Below, one piece after another: positions 43,858 to 52,755 of a stretch of 64,000 bases of DNA (position 1 is the stretch's first letter; each line of letters opens with the position of its first letter). The stretch covers positions 27,855-91,854 of the forward strand of contig NKIP01000016.1 of assembly GCA_002256145.1 (NCBI GenBank), given 5' to 3'. Origin of the DNA: Comamonadaceae bacterium PBBC1. GTDB lineage: Bacteria; Pseudomonadota; Gammaproteobacteria; Burkholderiales; Burkholderiaceae_C. The notes beneath the pieces were generated by a model. The model searched no databases, was not told the DNA's origin, and worked only from the letters and a program-made list of their open reading frames with translations. The translations under genes and the position numbers were made by a program.

Positions 43858-43913
43858 TTGCTTCAGCTCATGCAAGCTGCGTGCCAGGGTTTTCCTGGGG
43901 CTTTGGGGCTTTT

Positions 43914-43934
43914 TTTGCACCTGTCGGGTGCAAA
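43914..43934. other. Perfect 8-bp hairpin between nasT and the nrtA leader
   Basis: TTTGCACC (43914-43921) and GGTGCAAA (43927-43934) with a five-base loop. In the leftward transcript it is followed by A residues, not T, so it is not a standard terminator; read rightward the T-run is on the wrong side. It may stabilise the nasT 3' end. Confidence 0.5.
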
Positions 43935-43965
43935 TGCACTGAGCCGGTGCCCCTGCAAGGTGCGC

Positions 43966-44592
43966 TTAGCCCAGCAGTTCAGCCATCTCAATCATCTGCT
44001 GCGCGATGTCGGCCAGCTTCACGCCCTTGTTCATGGCCGCCTTGCGCAAACGGGCATAGGCCTCTGGTTCGCTTAAGGCCTGGCGCTGCATCAGCAAGCC
44101 CTTGGCGCGGTCGATCAACTTGCGGTCTTGCAACTCGCCACGGGCGTTGTCCAGCTCGGCCAGCAAAGCCTGCTCATGCTTGAAGCGGGCCATGGCCACT
44201 GTCAGGATCGGGTGAATGCGCTCGGGTGCCAGCCCGGCCACGATGTAGGCCGTCACGCCTGCGGCCACGGCCTCGTTCATGGGCCGGGTGTCGCTGTCAT
44301 TGGTGAACATCACGATGGGGCGACGCTCGTCGCGCGTGGCCATGACCACATGCTCCAGCGCATCGCGGGCATCGCTTTCGGCATCCACAATGACCATGTC
44401 GGCTTGCAACTGGGCCAGGCGCTCGGTCAAAAACACATCGGCGGGCAAAGTGGCCACCAGGTTGTAACCCGCTTGCAGCAGTCCGATGCGCAGCAGCCGC
44501 GAGCGCTCTTCAATGGCCTGTGCCTGCTCATCCCCCTCGGCCACCAGGGCCGGGTCTGAAATGATGACGACGATTCTCAAGGCTTCCTGCAT
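43966..44592 (-). CDS. nasT: NasT-type ANTAR response regulator (transcription antiterminator)
   Basis: A 208-residue RNA-binding antiterminator for nitrate genes. The N-terminal receiver-like domain (about 1-135) has ADMVIVDAESDARDALEHVV and RPIVMFTNDSD; an Asp is present at the phosphorylation position, but the usual acidic pair in the first loop is incomplete. About 15 extra residues follow strand 1 (PALVAEGDEQAQAIEERS). The C-terminal ANTAR domain (about 150-205) reads RKLIDRAKGLLMQRQALSEP and AYARLRKAAMNKGVKLADIA. It lies between a ModA-like gene and the nrtA leader with its two hexaloop hairpins, its likely target. The start at 44592 has no clear ribosome site. Confidence 0.93.
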   Translation of the reverse strand: MQEALRIVVIISDPALVAEGDEQAQAIEERSRLLRIGLLQAGYNLVATLPADVFLTERLAQLQADMVIVDAESDARDALEHVVMATRDERRPIVMFTNDSDTRPMNEAVAAGVTAYIVAGLAPERIHPILTVAMARFKHEQALLAELDNARGELQDRKLIDRAKGLLMQRQALSEPEAYARLRKAAMNKGVKLADIAQQMIEMAELLG

Positions 44593-44680
44593 GGGCAGAC
44601 CTGAGCAAGAAACGCGCCGGATTGTTGAAATGGGGTACCCATGCCGTGCTTGGGTGCCACCAACGATGGAACAGGCCGCT

Positions 44681-45370
44681 TCAGGCCGCCACCATCCCGT
44701 GCCGCACCTTGGTGTCGGCACAAGCGGGCGAGGCCCAAAACGCCAGCATGGCCTGCACCGCCTGTGCTTGCACACTGGTCGCGGCCACGCTGCCTGAAAA
44801 CGTGGTGATGATCTCCACCCCCGGTGGCAGGCCGCCCACGATGGTGATGCCGGGCACGCCCTGCATTTCGCACAGTTGCTGAAAGCCCAGCGCCACTTCG
44901 CCTTGCGCGATCAGCTGCCCCACGGGCACGCCAGGTTGGGCTTGCACCATGCGGTCTTTGATCTGGTCGGCAATGCCCCAAACCTCGAACTGCTTGGCCA
45001 GTTGCACACCGCTGGGCCCGGTGGAATAGCCCAGCGTGCGGGCCGAGAGGATGGCCGCCTTGAGTGCGGCTTCGTTGGAGATGTCGGGTGCTGGAGCCCC
45101 TGCTGGCACCGCCACGGCCACACTCGATTGCACCAGGTCCACCCGGCTGCCCGCCTGCACATGGCCGCTGGCGACCAATTTGTCGATGGCATCGCTGGCC
45201 AGCATGACGCAGTCAAAGGCTTCGCCAGCCTGCACGCGTTGGGCCGCAGCCACACCGCCCACCGACTCGACCAACACCTGAACGTCAGGCGCTTGCGCGG
45301 TGTACAGCGCCACCAGGTCGGCCAGCAAGGCCTTGGTGGCCATGGAAGAAATCAGTCGGATTGTGGTCAT
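44681..45370 (-). CDS. ModA-like substrate-binding protein without signal peptide
   Basis: A 229-residue type II periplasmic-binding-protein fold related to molybdate-binding ModA. Stretches such as [40 protein letters not shown] and [20 protein letters not shown] fit a PBP-II core, and [13 protein letters not shown] is the usual second-lobe stretch. Nothing hydrophobic precedes the fold: the protein starts with the first strand, so it should stay in the cytoplasm. It lies 88 bases upstream of nasT on the same strand, in the position where NasS (a cytoplasmic NrtA-like nitrate sensor) is found in other bacteria. A sensor role with NasT is inference; a plain molybdate-type binder or a misjudged start are alternatives. 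Confidence 0.85.
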   Translation of the reverse strand: MTTIRLISSMATKALLADLVALYTAQAPDVQVLVESVGGVAAAQRVQAGEAFDCVMLASDAIDKLVASGHVQAGSRVDLVQSSVAVAVPAGAPAPDISNEAALKAAILSARTLGYSTGPSGVQLAKQFEVWGIADQIKDRMVQAQPGVPVGQLIAQGEVALGFQQLCEMQGVPGITIVGGLPPGVEIITTFSGSVAATSVQAQAVQAMLAFWASPACADTKVRHGMVAA

Positions 45371-45395
45371 GGTGAGATGTTGGAGTCGGGTGAAT

Positions 45396-45482
45396 TTGTG
45401 GGAGCGACGCCCCCGTCGCGATGGATTCGCGTCGAATGGCGTATGCCAAGGCACCCTCGCGACGAGGGCGTCGCTCCCACAA
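45396..45482. repeat. REP doublet (REPIN-like), family A variant
   Basis: The left copy begins TTGTGGGAGCGACGCCCCCG (45396) and contains GTCGCGATG; the right copy is its reverse complement and ends GCTCCCACAA (45482). It lies in the divergent promoter region between the ModA-like gene and tsaD, and nothing else was recognised there. Confidence 0.85.
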
Positions 45483-45535
45483 GGATTATCGCCAAGCCCC
45501 CTGCGGTGATCCATGCCCCGCTTAAACTCGCTGCT

Positions 45536-46585
45536 ATGCAAATTTTGGGTATCGAATCTTCTTGCGACGAAACCGGTGTGGCCTTGGTGGAAACCACGGG
45601 CAGCGACATGCCGCGTTTGTTGTCCCACGCGCTTTACAGCCAGATAGAGATGCACCAGGCCTATGGCGGCGTGGTGCCCGAGCTGGCCAGCCGTGACCAC
45701 ATTCGGCGGGTCTTGCCGCTCACGCGCCAAGTGCTGGCCGAGTCGGGGGCCACTTTGGCCGACATCGACGTGGTGGCCTACACCCGGGGGCCGGGCTTGG
45801 CCGGGGCGCTCTTGGTGGGCTCGGGCGTGGCCTGTGCGTTGGCCGCGTCTTTGGGCAAGCCGGTGCTGGGCGTGCACCATTTGGAGGGGCATTTGCTCTC
45901 GCCTTTTTTGAGTGCCGACCCGCCCGAGTTTCCCTTCATCGCTTTGCTGGTGTCGGGCGGCCACACGCAGCTGATGCGGGTGGACGCCGTAGGCCGCTAC
46001 GAGCTGCTGGGCGAGACGATTGACGACGCCGCAGGCGAAGCCTTTGACAAGTCGGCCAAGCTCATGGGCCTGCCTTACCCCGGTGGCCCGGGCCTGTCGC
46101 GCCTGGCCGAGCAGGGCAATCCTGCGGCCTACAAGTTGCCGCGCCCACTGCTGCACAGCGGTGATCTGGACTTTTCTTTTGCAGGCCTGAAAACCGCGGT
46201 GCTCACGCAGAGCCAAAAAATCGGTCCCGCCGCCCACACCGAAGGCGCACCCGAGCGGGCCGACCTGGCCGCATCGACCCAAGCCGCGATTGTGGAGGTG
46301 CTGGTGAAAAAGTCGATGACGGCCCTCAAAACCAGCGGCATGAAGCGCCTGGTCGTGGCCGGTGGCGTGGGGGCCAACCGCGAACTGCGTGCGCAACTGA
46401 ATGCCGCCTGCGCCAAGGCCCAGGTGCGCGTGCACTACCCCGAGCTGCACTTGTGCACCGACAACGGCGCCATGATCGCCATGGCCGCTGCCATGCGCTT
46501 GCAAGCCGGGGCGCAAACGGCCGAGGCGCGTTACAGCTTCGATGTGAAACCGCGTTGGCCTTTGCACGAGCTGGCCGGTTCTTGA
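45536..46585 (+). CDS. tsaD: tRNA N6-threonylcarbamoyladenosine synthase subunit TsaD
   Basis: Transfers threonylcarbamoyl to A37 of ANN-decoding tRNAs; essential in most bacteria. 349 residues, an ASKHA-fold protein. It starts [19 protein letters not shown] and has the metal-binding HHLEGH motif ([15 protein letters not shown]), [11 protein letters not shown] and [13 protein letters not shown], with DNGAMIAMA near the C-terminus. All hallmark residues are present. Alone on this strand, preceded by a REP doublet. Confidence 0.98.
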   Translation: MQILGIESSCDETGVALVETTGSDMPRLLSHALYSQIEMHQAYGGVVPELASRDHIRRVLPLTRQVLAESGATLADIDVVAYTRGPGLAGALLVGSGVACALAASLGKPVLGVHHLEGHLLSPFLSADPPEFPFIALLVSGGHTQLMRVDAVGRYELLGETIDDAAGEAFDKSAKLMGLPYPGGPGLSRLAEQGNPAAYKLPRPLLHSGDLDFSFAGLKTAVLTQSQKIGPAAHTEGAPERADLAASTQAAIVEVLVKKSMTALKTSGMKRLVVAGGVGANRELRAQLNAACAKAQVRVHYPELHLCTDNGAMIAMAAAMRLQAGAQTAEARYSFDVKPRWPLHELAGS

Positions 46586-46713
46586 AACACCCCTAAATTT
46601 GCCGAAACAAGCCCTGCTGGAATGCGGGTTAACCCCATGGCCTGTGCGCTGACTGGTTAAACTCCCGCCCTTTGCTTGCCAGGGCCGGGTCACTGTCCTG
46701 CGCCCCTGTTGCC

Positions 46714-47994
46714 ATGTATTCATTGCCTTTTTTCTCGCGCCGCGCATTGCTGGCCTGTGTGGTCTCTCTGTGTGGGGTCGGTGCCCATGCCCAGTCGCCC
46801 GCACCCATTCGTTTGGCTTTGATCGAAGGCCTGAGCGGCCCCTTTGCCAACACGGGCGAGGCCGTGGTGCGCAACATTGCCTGGGCGGTGGAGCGTGTTA
46901 ACGCGCGCGGCGGTGTCAAGACATCGCAGGGCCTGCGGCCCATGGTGCTGGAGCGCTATGACAGCAAGGGCCAAAGCGAAGAGGCTTTGTCGGCGCTCAA
47001 ATCGGCCATCGACGATGGCGCGCAGGTGGTCTTGCAAGGCAACTCCTCGGCCAATGCTGCGGCCTTGATCGATGCCATCAACAAACACAATGAGCGTGAA
47101 CCGTCCAAACGTGTGTTGTTTTTGAACTATTCGGCGGTGGACCCGGCGCTGACCAACGAAAAATGCAGCTTTTGGCACTTTCGCTTTGATGCGCATGCCG
47201 ACATGCGCATGGCTGCGTTGATGCAAGTGCTGCGCGAAGACCAACAAGTCCAGTCGGCCTACCTGATCGGTCAAGACTACAGCTTTGGCCAAGCTGTGCT
47301 GCGTGAGGCCAAGCGCCAGTTGGCCGAACAGCGACCCGATGTGAAGATCGTGGGGGACGAGTTGCACCCCATGGGGCGGGTCAAAGACTTTTTGCCTTAT
47401 GCGGCCAAGATCAAGGCCAGCGGGGCGCAAGCGGTCATCACCGGCAATTGGGGCAATGACTTGACGCTCTTGGTCAAGGCGGCCCGTGAGGCGGGCTACG
47501 AAGGCAAGTTCTACACCTTTTATGGCAATGCCTTGGGTGCGCCTGCGGCCATTGGCGAGGCCGGTGTGGGCCGGGTGATTGCGGTGGCCGATTGGCTGCC
47601 CAATGTGCCGGGCAAGGCCAGTGAGGCTTTTTACCAAGCCTTTCGCCAGCGCTTTCCCAAACCGGCCGAAGACTATGTGCATGTGCGCATGCAATTGATG
47701 GTGGAGGCTTTGGCCCAATCCATTGAAAAAGCCGGCCACACCGATCCCCTGGCCGTGGCCTTGCAGCTTGAAAAATCCCTTGTCAGCACCGCGGGGCAAA
47801 CGGGCCAAATGCGTGCGCAAGACCACCAATTTCAGCAAGGCCTGGTGGTCGGCCTCATGCAACGCCAGGGCACACCGGGCGTGCCTTTTGATGTGGAGGG
47901 CTCGGGTTATGGTTTCAAAGTGGTGCGCCAAATTCCAGCGGAGCAGGCCCGTTTGCCCACCACTTGCAAGATGCAGCGCCCAGCGGGTGCTTGA
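46714..47994 (+). CDS. LivK-type ABC substrate-binding protein (orphan)
   Basis: A 426-residue type I periplasmic binding protein. The signal peptide SRRALLACVVSLCGVGAHAQ precedes a mature part starting IRLALIEGLSGPFANTGEAV, with LIGQDYSFGQAVLREAKRQL and TGNWGNDLTLLVKAAREAG. It resembles branched-chain amino-acid or amide-type binding proteins; no permease or ATPase is adjacent. The start at 46714 is the Met before the signal peptide. Ligand unknown. Confidence 0.9.
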   Translation: MYSLPFFSRRALLACVVSLCGVGAHAQSPAPIRLALIEGLSGPFANTGEAVVRNIAWAVERVNARGGVKTSQGLRPMVLERYDSKGQSEEALSALKSAIDDGAQVVLQGNSSANAAALIDAINKHNEREPSKRVLFLNYSAVDPALTNEKCSFWHFRFDAHADMRMAALMQVLREDQQVQSAYLIGQDYSFGQAVLREAKRQLAEQRPDVKIVGDELHPMGRVKDFLPYAAKIKASGAQAVITGNWGNDLTLLVKAAREAGYEGKFYTFYGNALGAPAAIGEAGVGRVIAVADWLPNVPGKASEAFYQAFRQRFPKPAEDYVHVRMQLMVEALAQSIEKAGHTDPLAVALQLEKSLVSTAGQTGQMRAQDHQFQQGLVVGLMQRQGTPGVPFDVEGSGYGFKVVRQIPAEQARLPTTCKMQRPAGA

Positions 47995-48227
47995 TGGGGC
48001 GAACCCCTTCAGGCCCACCCGGAGGGCGTTTTTGGCCAATTGAAACAGGATGTAATAAGTCGTCCAACGGTCTTTTTGAATTCAAAATTGATTATTAAGA
48101 TGTAAAAAACTTTGAAATCAGTGTTTAAGTGACTTTCCAAAAAAGTCGATATATCTGGTTTTCATCCGCCCCCCATGCGCTGGGCACATCTTTTTGAACC
48201 TGTTTGAACCCCTCAAAGGCCCAAGTC
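47995..48227. other. AT-rich intergenic region
   Basis: 233 bases, markedly AT-rich from about 48045 to 48160, before the unrecognised gene at 48228. Probably promoter DNA; no clear sigma-70 pair or hairpin was made out. Confidence 0.5.
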
Positions 48228-48839
48228 ATGACACTCGAAAATTACTTCAACAGCAGTTTTCAATCCGACGTTGCCAAGTTGCAATTTCGCTGGGTCCCTC
48301 AAGTGCTCAAAGACATTCTTCAAGACCAGGAGCTGGTGCTGTTTGGGGGCAAAAATTGGTCAACGGTTGAAGAAGACCTTGCCCTCATCGATCCAGAAAA
48401 TCGGCCTCAGTTCATACTTTGCCTTTTTGCGCTGGTGGCCACAGACCAGTGCATGCAGTCTTATTTCAAAGCCCACTACGCTCACTGGCGCAGCCAGACG
48501 GGTTACCCCAAATTTGGCTGGACGCGATTTGGCCTTTACAACGAAAACCCATTGAAGCTTCTTTCGGTGCCCGATGTGGCCGGGCTGGTGGATGTCGGAC
48601 TCAGCACCGCCTTGTTGCCGGAATTCACGGCCTTTTACCGCCAGCAAATCCAGGATTACGTCCGTCAACACTGCCCCGAACTGACGGCCGAGCATTTCTT
48701 TGGCAAGTTGTGCCGAGACGCCATTTTTGAGCTGCACGATGGCACGCTGGTGCCCGCATTCAAGCAGGCCATGTACACCCTGATGCAGGCCGATGCATGT
48801 CCAAGCGATGCCGGTGATGGCTACCTGATGGCGGCTTGA
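48228..48839 (+). CDS. Hypothetical protein (203 residues)
   Basis: I do not recognise this protein. It starts MTLENYFNSSFQSDVAKLQF, has no signal peptide or membrane segment, and is rich in aromatic residues (HYAHWRSQTGYPKFGWTRFG). Helical segments dominate. Codon use looks like that of its neighbours, so it is probably real. A TTG at 48204 is an alternative start. It stands alone, converging on a marR gene, with an AT-rich upstream region that may hold its promoter. Confidence 0.75.
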   Translation: MTLENYFNSSFQSDVAKLQFRWVPQVLKDILQDQELVLFGGKNWSTVEEDLALIDPENRPQFILCLFALVATDQCMQSYFKAHYAHWRSQTGYPKFGWTRFGLYNENPLKLLSVPDVAGLVDVGLSTALLPEFTAFYRQQIQDYVRQHCPELTAEHFFGKLCRDAIFELHDGTLVPAFKQAMYTLMQADACPSDAGDGYLMAA

Positions 48840-48867
48840 TGGCCGCCTGAGGCCGATACGTCTGCGT

Positions 48868-49326
48868 TCAAGCCTGTCCTGGCTCAAAGGGGGTGCGGGC
48901 CTTGGACTCCAGACCTTGGCAGAGTTTTTCCAGCAAGCCGGTCAGCACTTGCTGCTCGTCTGGGCTCAGCGGTGACAAAAGCCGATCTGAAGCTTGCTGC
49001 GCCAAATGTTGCGCTTGGGCAAACGCCTCCTGCCCTGAGGCCGAGACCTTGATCGTCCATTTGCGCCGGTCGGTGGTGCTGGCCTGACGGGTCAACCAGC
49101 CGCGTGTTTCCAACCCGCGCACCACATGCAAGACCGTCACTTTGTCCAGACCCAAGGCCCGCGCCAAGCGGGCTTGGTCCATGGCTTGGCTGTGCATGAG
49201 CATGTGCAACACGCCGAACTGCGGCGGGGTCAGTTTCAGGCTTTGGCATTCGTTTTCAAACAAACCCACCGACAGTTGGTGGGCCCGTCTGAGCAAAAAG
49301 CCAGGGCGACGGTACAAGGGGGTCAC
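48868..49326 (-). CDS. MarR-family regulator of the divergent catabolic operon
   Basis: A 152-residue MarR regulator. The recognition helix region is MDQARLARALGLDKVTVLHV and the wing TRQASTTDRRKWTIKVSASG (DRRKW resembles the common DRR wing). It is divergent from the aldehyde dehydrogenase-ThDP-tctC-monooxygenase operon, and a perfect 14-base palindrome lies between them (49407-49420). Likely a repressor released by the pathway substrate. Confidence 0.92.
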   Translation of the reverse strand: MTPLYRRPGFLLRRAHQLSVGLFENECQSLKLTPPQFGVLHMLMHSQAMDQARLARALGLDKVTVLHVVRGLETRGWLTRQASTTDRRKWTIKVSASGQEAFAQAQHLAQQASDRLLSPLSPDEQQVLTGLLEKLCQGLESKARTPFEPGQA

Positions 49327-49406
49327 GGCAGGGCCTCTTCAAGCTTTCAGGGTTTGACCCAATAGGCGGCATCGGATCGAGGGGTAGCATCTACACGGTT
49401 GATATC

Positions 49407-49420
49407 GTTAGCATGCTAAC
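49407..49420. promoter_or_regulatory. MarR operator: perfect 14-base palindrome
   Basis: GTTAGCATGCTAAC is fully self-complementary; it lies 81 bases before the marR start and about 95 before the dehydrogenase start. GTTAGCATGCTAAC-type sites are used by MarR regulators of aromatic acid catabolism. Confidence 0.7.
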
Positions 49421-49514
49421 CAATAACAGCACGATTGGCCTCCCCGAAAACCCTTGCCTGGGTGTCTGAAGCTGTCCTGCCACAGGGCGCTTGTTGAACC
49501 CCTTGTTCATCGAA

Positions 49515-50972
49515 ATGCCTTCCACCATGCCCATCGCACAAAACTACATCTTTGGCCAATGGGTCAAGGACCATGCCCCCGCTCAGCGCGGCGATTCGAT
49601 CAACCCCGCCACGGGCGAAAAAGCCGCCCAATTTGTGGCCGCCAGCGTGCAAGAGGTGGACGCCGCCATCGCCTGCGCCCGCACCGCCTTTGAAACCACT
49701 ACCTGGTCGCAGCAGCCCAAACTGCGCTCGGACGTGCTGCGCCTGTTTGCCGACCGTCTGGAGCACAACAAAGCCCAAGTGGTGCAGACCCTGGTGCAGC
49801 TCAACGGCAAGTTGCAGCGCGAGGCCGAAGGCGAGGTCATGGCCGGCATTTCCGAGCTGCGTTATTACGCCGGGCTGGCCCGCAACCTGTTTGGCCGCGT
49901 CATCGAGATGGAGCCCGAGGTGTACTCGCACATCGAGCGCGAAGCCATTGGCGTGGCGGCGATCATCGTGCCCTGGAACGCGCCCGTGACTTTGCTGGTG
50001 CGCTCTTTGGCCCCCGCGCTGGCGGCAGGCTGCACCGTGGTGATCAAGGCCGCGCACCAGACCGCGCTGGTGCACACCCAGGTCATGGCCTGTTTGGTGG
50101 CCGACGAGCGCATTCCGGCCGGCGTCATCAACTCTTTCATCGAGCAAGACATCGTGGCCACGCAGCACCTGTGCGCGCACCCCGAGGTCGATGTCATCAG
50201 CTTCACCGGTTCGACCCATGTGGGCAAGCAAATCGCCTTGTCCACTGCCAAGAACCTGACCCGCTTGTCGCTGGAGCTGGGGGGCAAGGCACCGGCCATC
50301 GTGCGATCGGACGCCGACCTGAGCGCCGCTGTGCGCGGCATTGTGGGTGGCGCTTGTGTCATGGCCGGTCAAATGTGCACCGCCATCAGCCGGGTGCTGG
50401 TGCACGAATCGGTGGCCGCAGATTTTTCGGTGCAACTGGCCCAAGCTTTGGCGCAGGTCAAAGTGGGACCGGGTGACCAGCCCAGCTCGGGCATGGGGCC
50501 GCTGATCGATCAGCGCAACCAAGCCCGCTTGCTCGACGAAATCAGGGCTGCCGCGCCAGACTGCCGCGTGCTGCTGGCCGGTCGTGTGCCCGATGACACG
50601 CCCCGTGGCGGCGCGTTCATCACGCCATCGCTCGTGGCCACGCAAGACCTGAACAGCCATTTTGTGCAGGACGAAATCTTCGGCCCCTTGCTCACGCTGG
50701 AAACCTTTGCCACCGACACCGAAGCGGTCGATCGGGCCAACGCCACGCGTTACGGCCTGGCCGCATCGGTCTGGACCCCGGACCACCGCGCCGCCCGCAA
50801 GATCGCGCGGCACATCAAGTTTGGCAATGTGTGGGTCAACGCCCACAACCGCTTGTTTGCCGAGATCGAAACCGGGGGCTACCGCCAAAGCGGTTTTGGT
50901 CGTTTGCACGGCGTGGAAGGCCTGAACGACTTCATGGAAACCAAGCATGTGTTCATGCCCTGCAACGATTGA
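49515..50972 (+). CDS. Aldehyde dehydrogenase family protein
   Basis: NAD(P)-dependent aldehyde dehydrogenase, about 485 residues. Motifs: AAIIVPWNAPVTLLVRSLAP, VVIKAAHQTALVHTQ, DVISFTGSTHVGKQIA, the general base Glu in LSLELGGKAPAIV and the nucleophile Cys in AGQMCTAISRV, then DEIFGPLLTLETF. All catalytic residues are present. The start may be 49491 (TTG), 49515 or 49527. First gene of an operon; it probably oxidises the aldehyde made by the next enzyme. Confidence 0.93.
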   Translation: MPSTMPIAQNYIFGQWVKDHAPAQRGDSINPATGEKAAQFVAASVQEVDAAIACARTAFETTTWSQQPKLRSDVLRLFADRLEHNKAQVVQTLVQLNGKLQREAEGEVMAGISELRYYAGLARNLFGRVIEMEPEVYSHIEREAIGVAAIIVPWNAPVTLLVRSLAPALAAGCTVVIKAAHQTALVHTQVMACLVADERIPAGVINSFIEQDIVATQHLCAHPEVDVISFTGSTHVGKQIALSTAKNLTRLSLELGGKAPAIVRSDADLSAAVRGIVGGACVMAGQMCTAISRVLVHESVAADFSVQLAQALAQVKVGPGDQPSSGMGPLIDQRNQARLLDEIRAAAPDCRVLLAGRVPDDTPRGGAFITPSLVATQDLNSHFVQDEIFGPLLTLETFATDTEAVDRANATRYGLAASVWTPDHRAARKIARHIKFGNVWVNAHNRLFAEIETGGYRQSGFGRLHGVEGLNDFMETKHVFMPCND

Positions 50973-50981
50973 CCCCCACCG

Positions 50982-52724
50982 ATGACCGATTCGACCACCC
51001 CTGAGACACAGCACACCACCGCCCGTTACTTTTTGGAGGGCCTGCAAGAAACGGGCATCCGCTACCTGTTTTCCAATTTGGGCACCGACCATGTGACCCT
51101 GATCGACGAGATGGCCCGCCTGCAAGCCGAGGGCCAGGCCATGCCCGAGGTGGTGCTGTGCCCGCATGAAAACGTGGCCATCCACATGGCCGGGGGTTAC
51201 GCTGCCGTCACGGGGCAAGGGCAGGGCGTCATGGTGCATGTGGACGCAGGCACCGCCAACGCGGCCATGGGCATGCACAACCTGATGCGGGCGCGTTTGC
51301 CGGTGCTGCTCATGGCGGGCAAAGCCCCGTATGCCCTGCATGGCGAGGTGCCCGGTGCCCGCGACAACTATGTGCACTATGTGCAAGACCCGTTTGACAT
51401 CGCCTCGTTGGTGCGCCCCTACGTCAAGTGGGACTACAACCTGCCTTCGGGTGTGGTGGCCAAAGAGGTGGTGCGCCGCGCCCACAGCGTCATGCACACC
51501 GAGCCTGCGGGTCCGGTGTACATGACGCTGCCACGCGAAACCCTGGCCGAGTCATGGCCCCGTGAACAGGTCAAGTCGTATCCCGCAGCCCGTTATGGTG
51601 CCGTGTCCATGGGGACCTTGCCCTTTGAGGCCACGCTGCAAATCGCCCGTGAGTTGATGGCCGCCGACAACCCGCTGGTCATCACTTCCTATTTGGGACG
51701 CAAGCCCGAGGCGGTGCAGGCGCTGGAAGCGCTGGCCGAGCTGTGCGGCATCCGGGTGGTGGAGTTCAGCCCCACTTGGCTGTGCATCTCGCGCGAATCG
51801 CCTTGCTTTTTTGGGTTTGACCCGACCCCGCTCTTGCCTGAGACCGATTGGGGTTTGCTGCTGGACATCGATGTGCCCTGGCTGCCGCACCAGACCCGCC
51901 CCCGCGAAGACACCCGCTGGGTGCACATCGACGTCGACCCGATCAAGAAAGATTTTCCGGCCTGGGGCTTTGCCACCGACGTGCGCTGGCCGGCCGACTG
52001 TGCGCAGGCCTTGCGCGATTTGCACCAGGCCGTCACGGACTTGGCCGACGAGGCCTTTCACCAACGCGTGTCCGAGCGCATGGCCCGCTGGCCCGCACAG
52101 CGCCAGCAGCGGCTGGCGCGTGTGGCCGCCGCTGCACAAAACCCGGGCACAGAGGACGCCCTGAACCCGGCTTGGGTGTGCGCGCAAATTGGTTTGCAGC
52201 TTCGCCCTGACGATGTGGTCATCAACGAAGCCATTCGCAATTCACCCGCCGTGCTGCAGCAAATACCGCGTACCCGCCCCATGAGTTTCCTCGGGGGCGC
52301 TGGCGGTGGGCTGGGCTACAGCGGCGGCATGGCGCTGGGTGTCAAATTGGCCCGACCCAACGATCGGGTGGTGCACATCGAAGGCGATGGCGGTTTTCAT
52401 TTTTCAACCCCCACCTCGGTTTATGCGGTGGCGCAAGCCCAAGGCCTGCCCATCCTCACCGTGGTGCTGGACAACGGCGGCTGGCAGGCTGTCAAAGAAG
52501 CCGTGCTGCGTGTGCACCCCGATGGCCCTGCCGCCCAAACGGGTGAGTTTCAGGCCCGCCTGAAGGGCGAGCAGCGCCGCTTTGAACAAGTGGCCCAGGC
52601 CTTTGGTGCCCACGGCGAGCGGGTCACCCGCGCCGAAGATTTGCCTGTGGCCATCGCCCGGTGTTTGCAGGCCCTGGACGAAGGCCGTGCCGCTTTGCTG
52701 GTGGCTTCGGTCGCCAAGATTTGA
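50982..52724 (+). CDS. Thiamine-pyrophosphate-dependent enzyme (IlvB/benzoylformate decarboxylase superfamily)
   Basis: A 580-residue ThDP enzyme with three domains. The N-terminal pyrimidine-binding domain has the activating Glu in CPHENVAIHMAGGYAAVTGQ, and the C-terminal pyrophosphate-binding domain has HIEGDGGFHFSTPTSVYAVA with the metal-binding Asn in VVLDNGGW (GDG-X26-N motif). It could decarboxylate a 2-oxo acid or join two of them; it is not a clear acetolactate synthase, having no regulatory subunit nearby. It follows the aldehyde dehydrogenase gene by 9 bases. A 2-oxo acid decarboxylase feeding that dehydrogenase, as in benzoylformate metabolism, is the simplest reading. Confidence 0.88.
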   Translation: MTDSTTPETQHTTARYFLEGLQETGIRYLFSNLGTDHVTLIDEMARLQAEGQAMPEVVLCPHENVAIHMAGGYAAVTGQGQGVMVHVDAGTANAAMGMHNLMRARLPVLLMAGKAPYALHGEVPGARDNYVHYVQDPFDIASLVRPYVKWDYNLPSGVVAKEVVRRAHSVMHTEPAGPVYMTLPRETLAESWPREQVKSYPAARYGAVSMGTLPFEATLQIARELMAADNPLVITSYLGRKPEAVQALEALAELCGIRVVEFSPTWLCISRESPCFFGFDPTPLLPETDWGLLLDIDVPWLPHQTRPREDTRWVHIDVDPIKKDFPAWGFATDVRWPADCAQALRDLHQAVTDLADEAFHQRVSERMARWPAQRQQRLARVAAAAQNPGTEDALNPAWVCAQIGLQLRPDDVVINEAIRNSPAVLQQIPRTRPMSFLGGAGGGLGYSGGMALGVKLARPNDRVVHIEGDGGFHFSTPTSVYAVAQAQGLPILTVVLDNGGWQAVKEAVLRVHPDGPAAQTGEFQARLKGEQRRFEQVAQAFGAHGERVTRAEDLPVAIARCLQALDEGRAALLVASVAKI

Positions 52725-52755
52725 TTTTTACCCCCGATAAAACAGGAGACACACC

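Noticed and set aside
43914..43934. Terminator of nasT
   Set aside because: The perfect stem is followed by A, not T, in the leftward transcript.
44681..45370. Calling this gene nasS
   Set aside because: It is too short and ModA-like, not NrtA-like; position alone does not justify the name.
45371..46804. Upstream extension of the ModA-like frame to 707 residues
   Set aside because: This part is antisense to tsaD and has no family sequence; the real start is the ATG at 45370.
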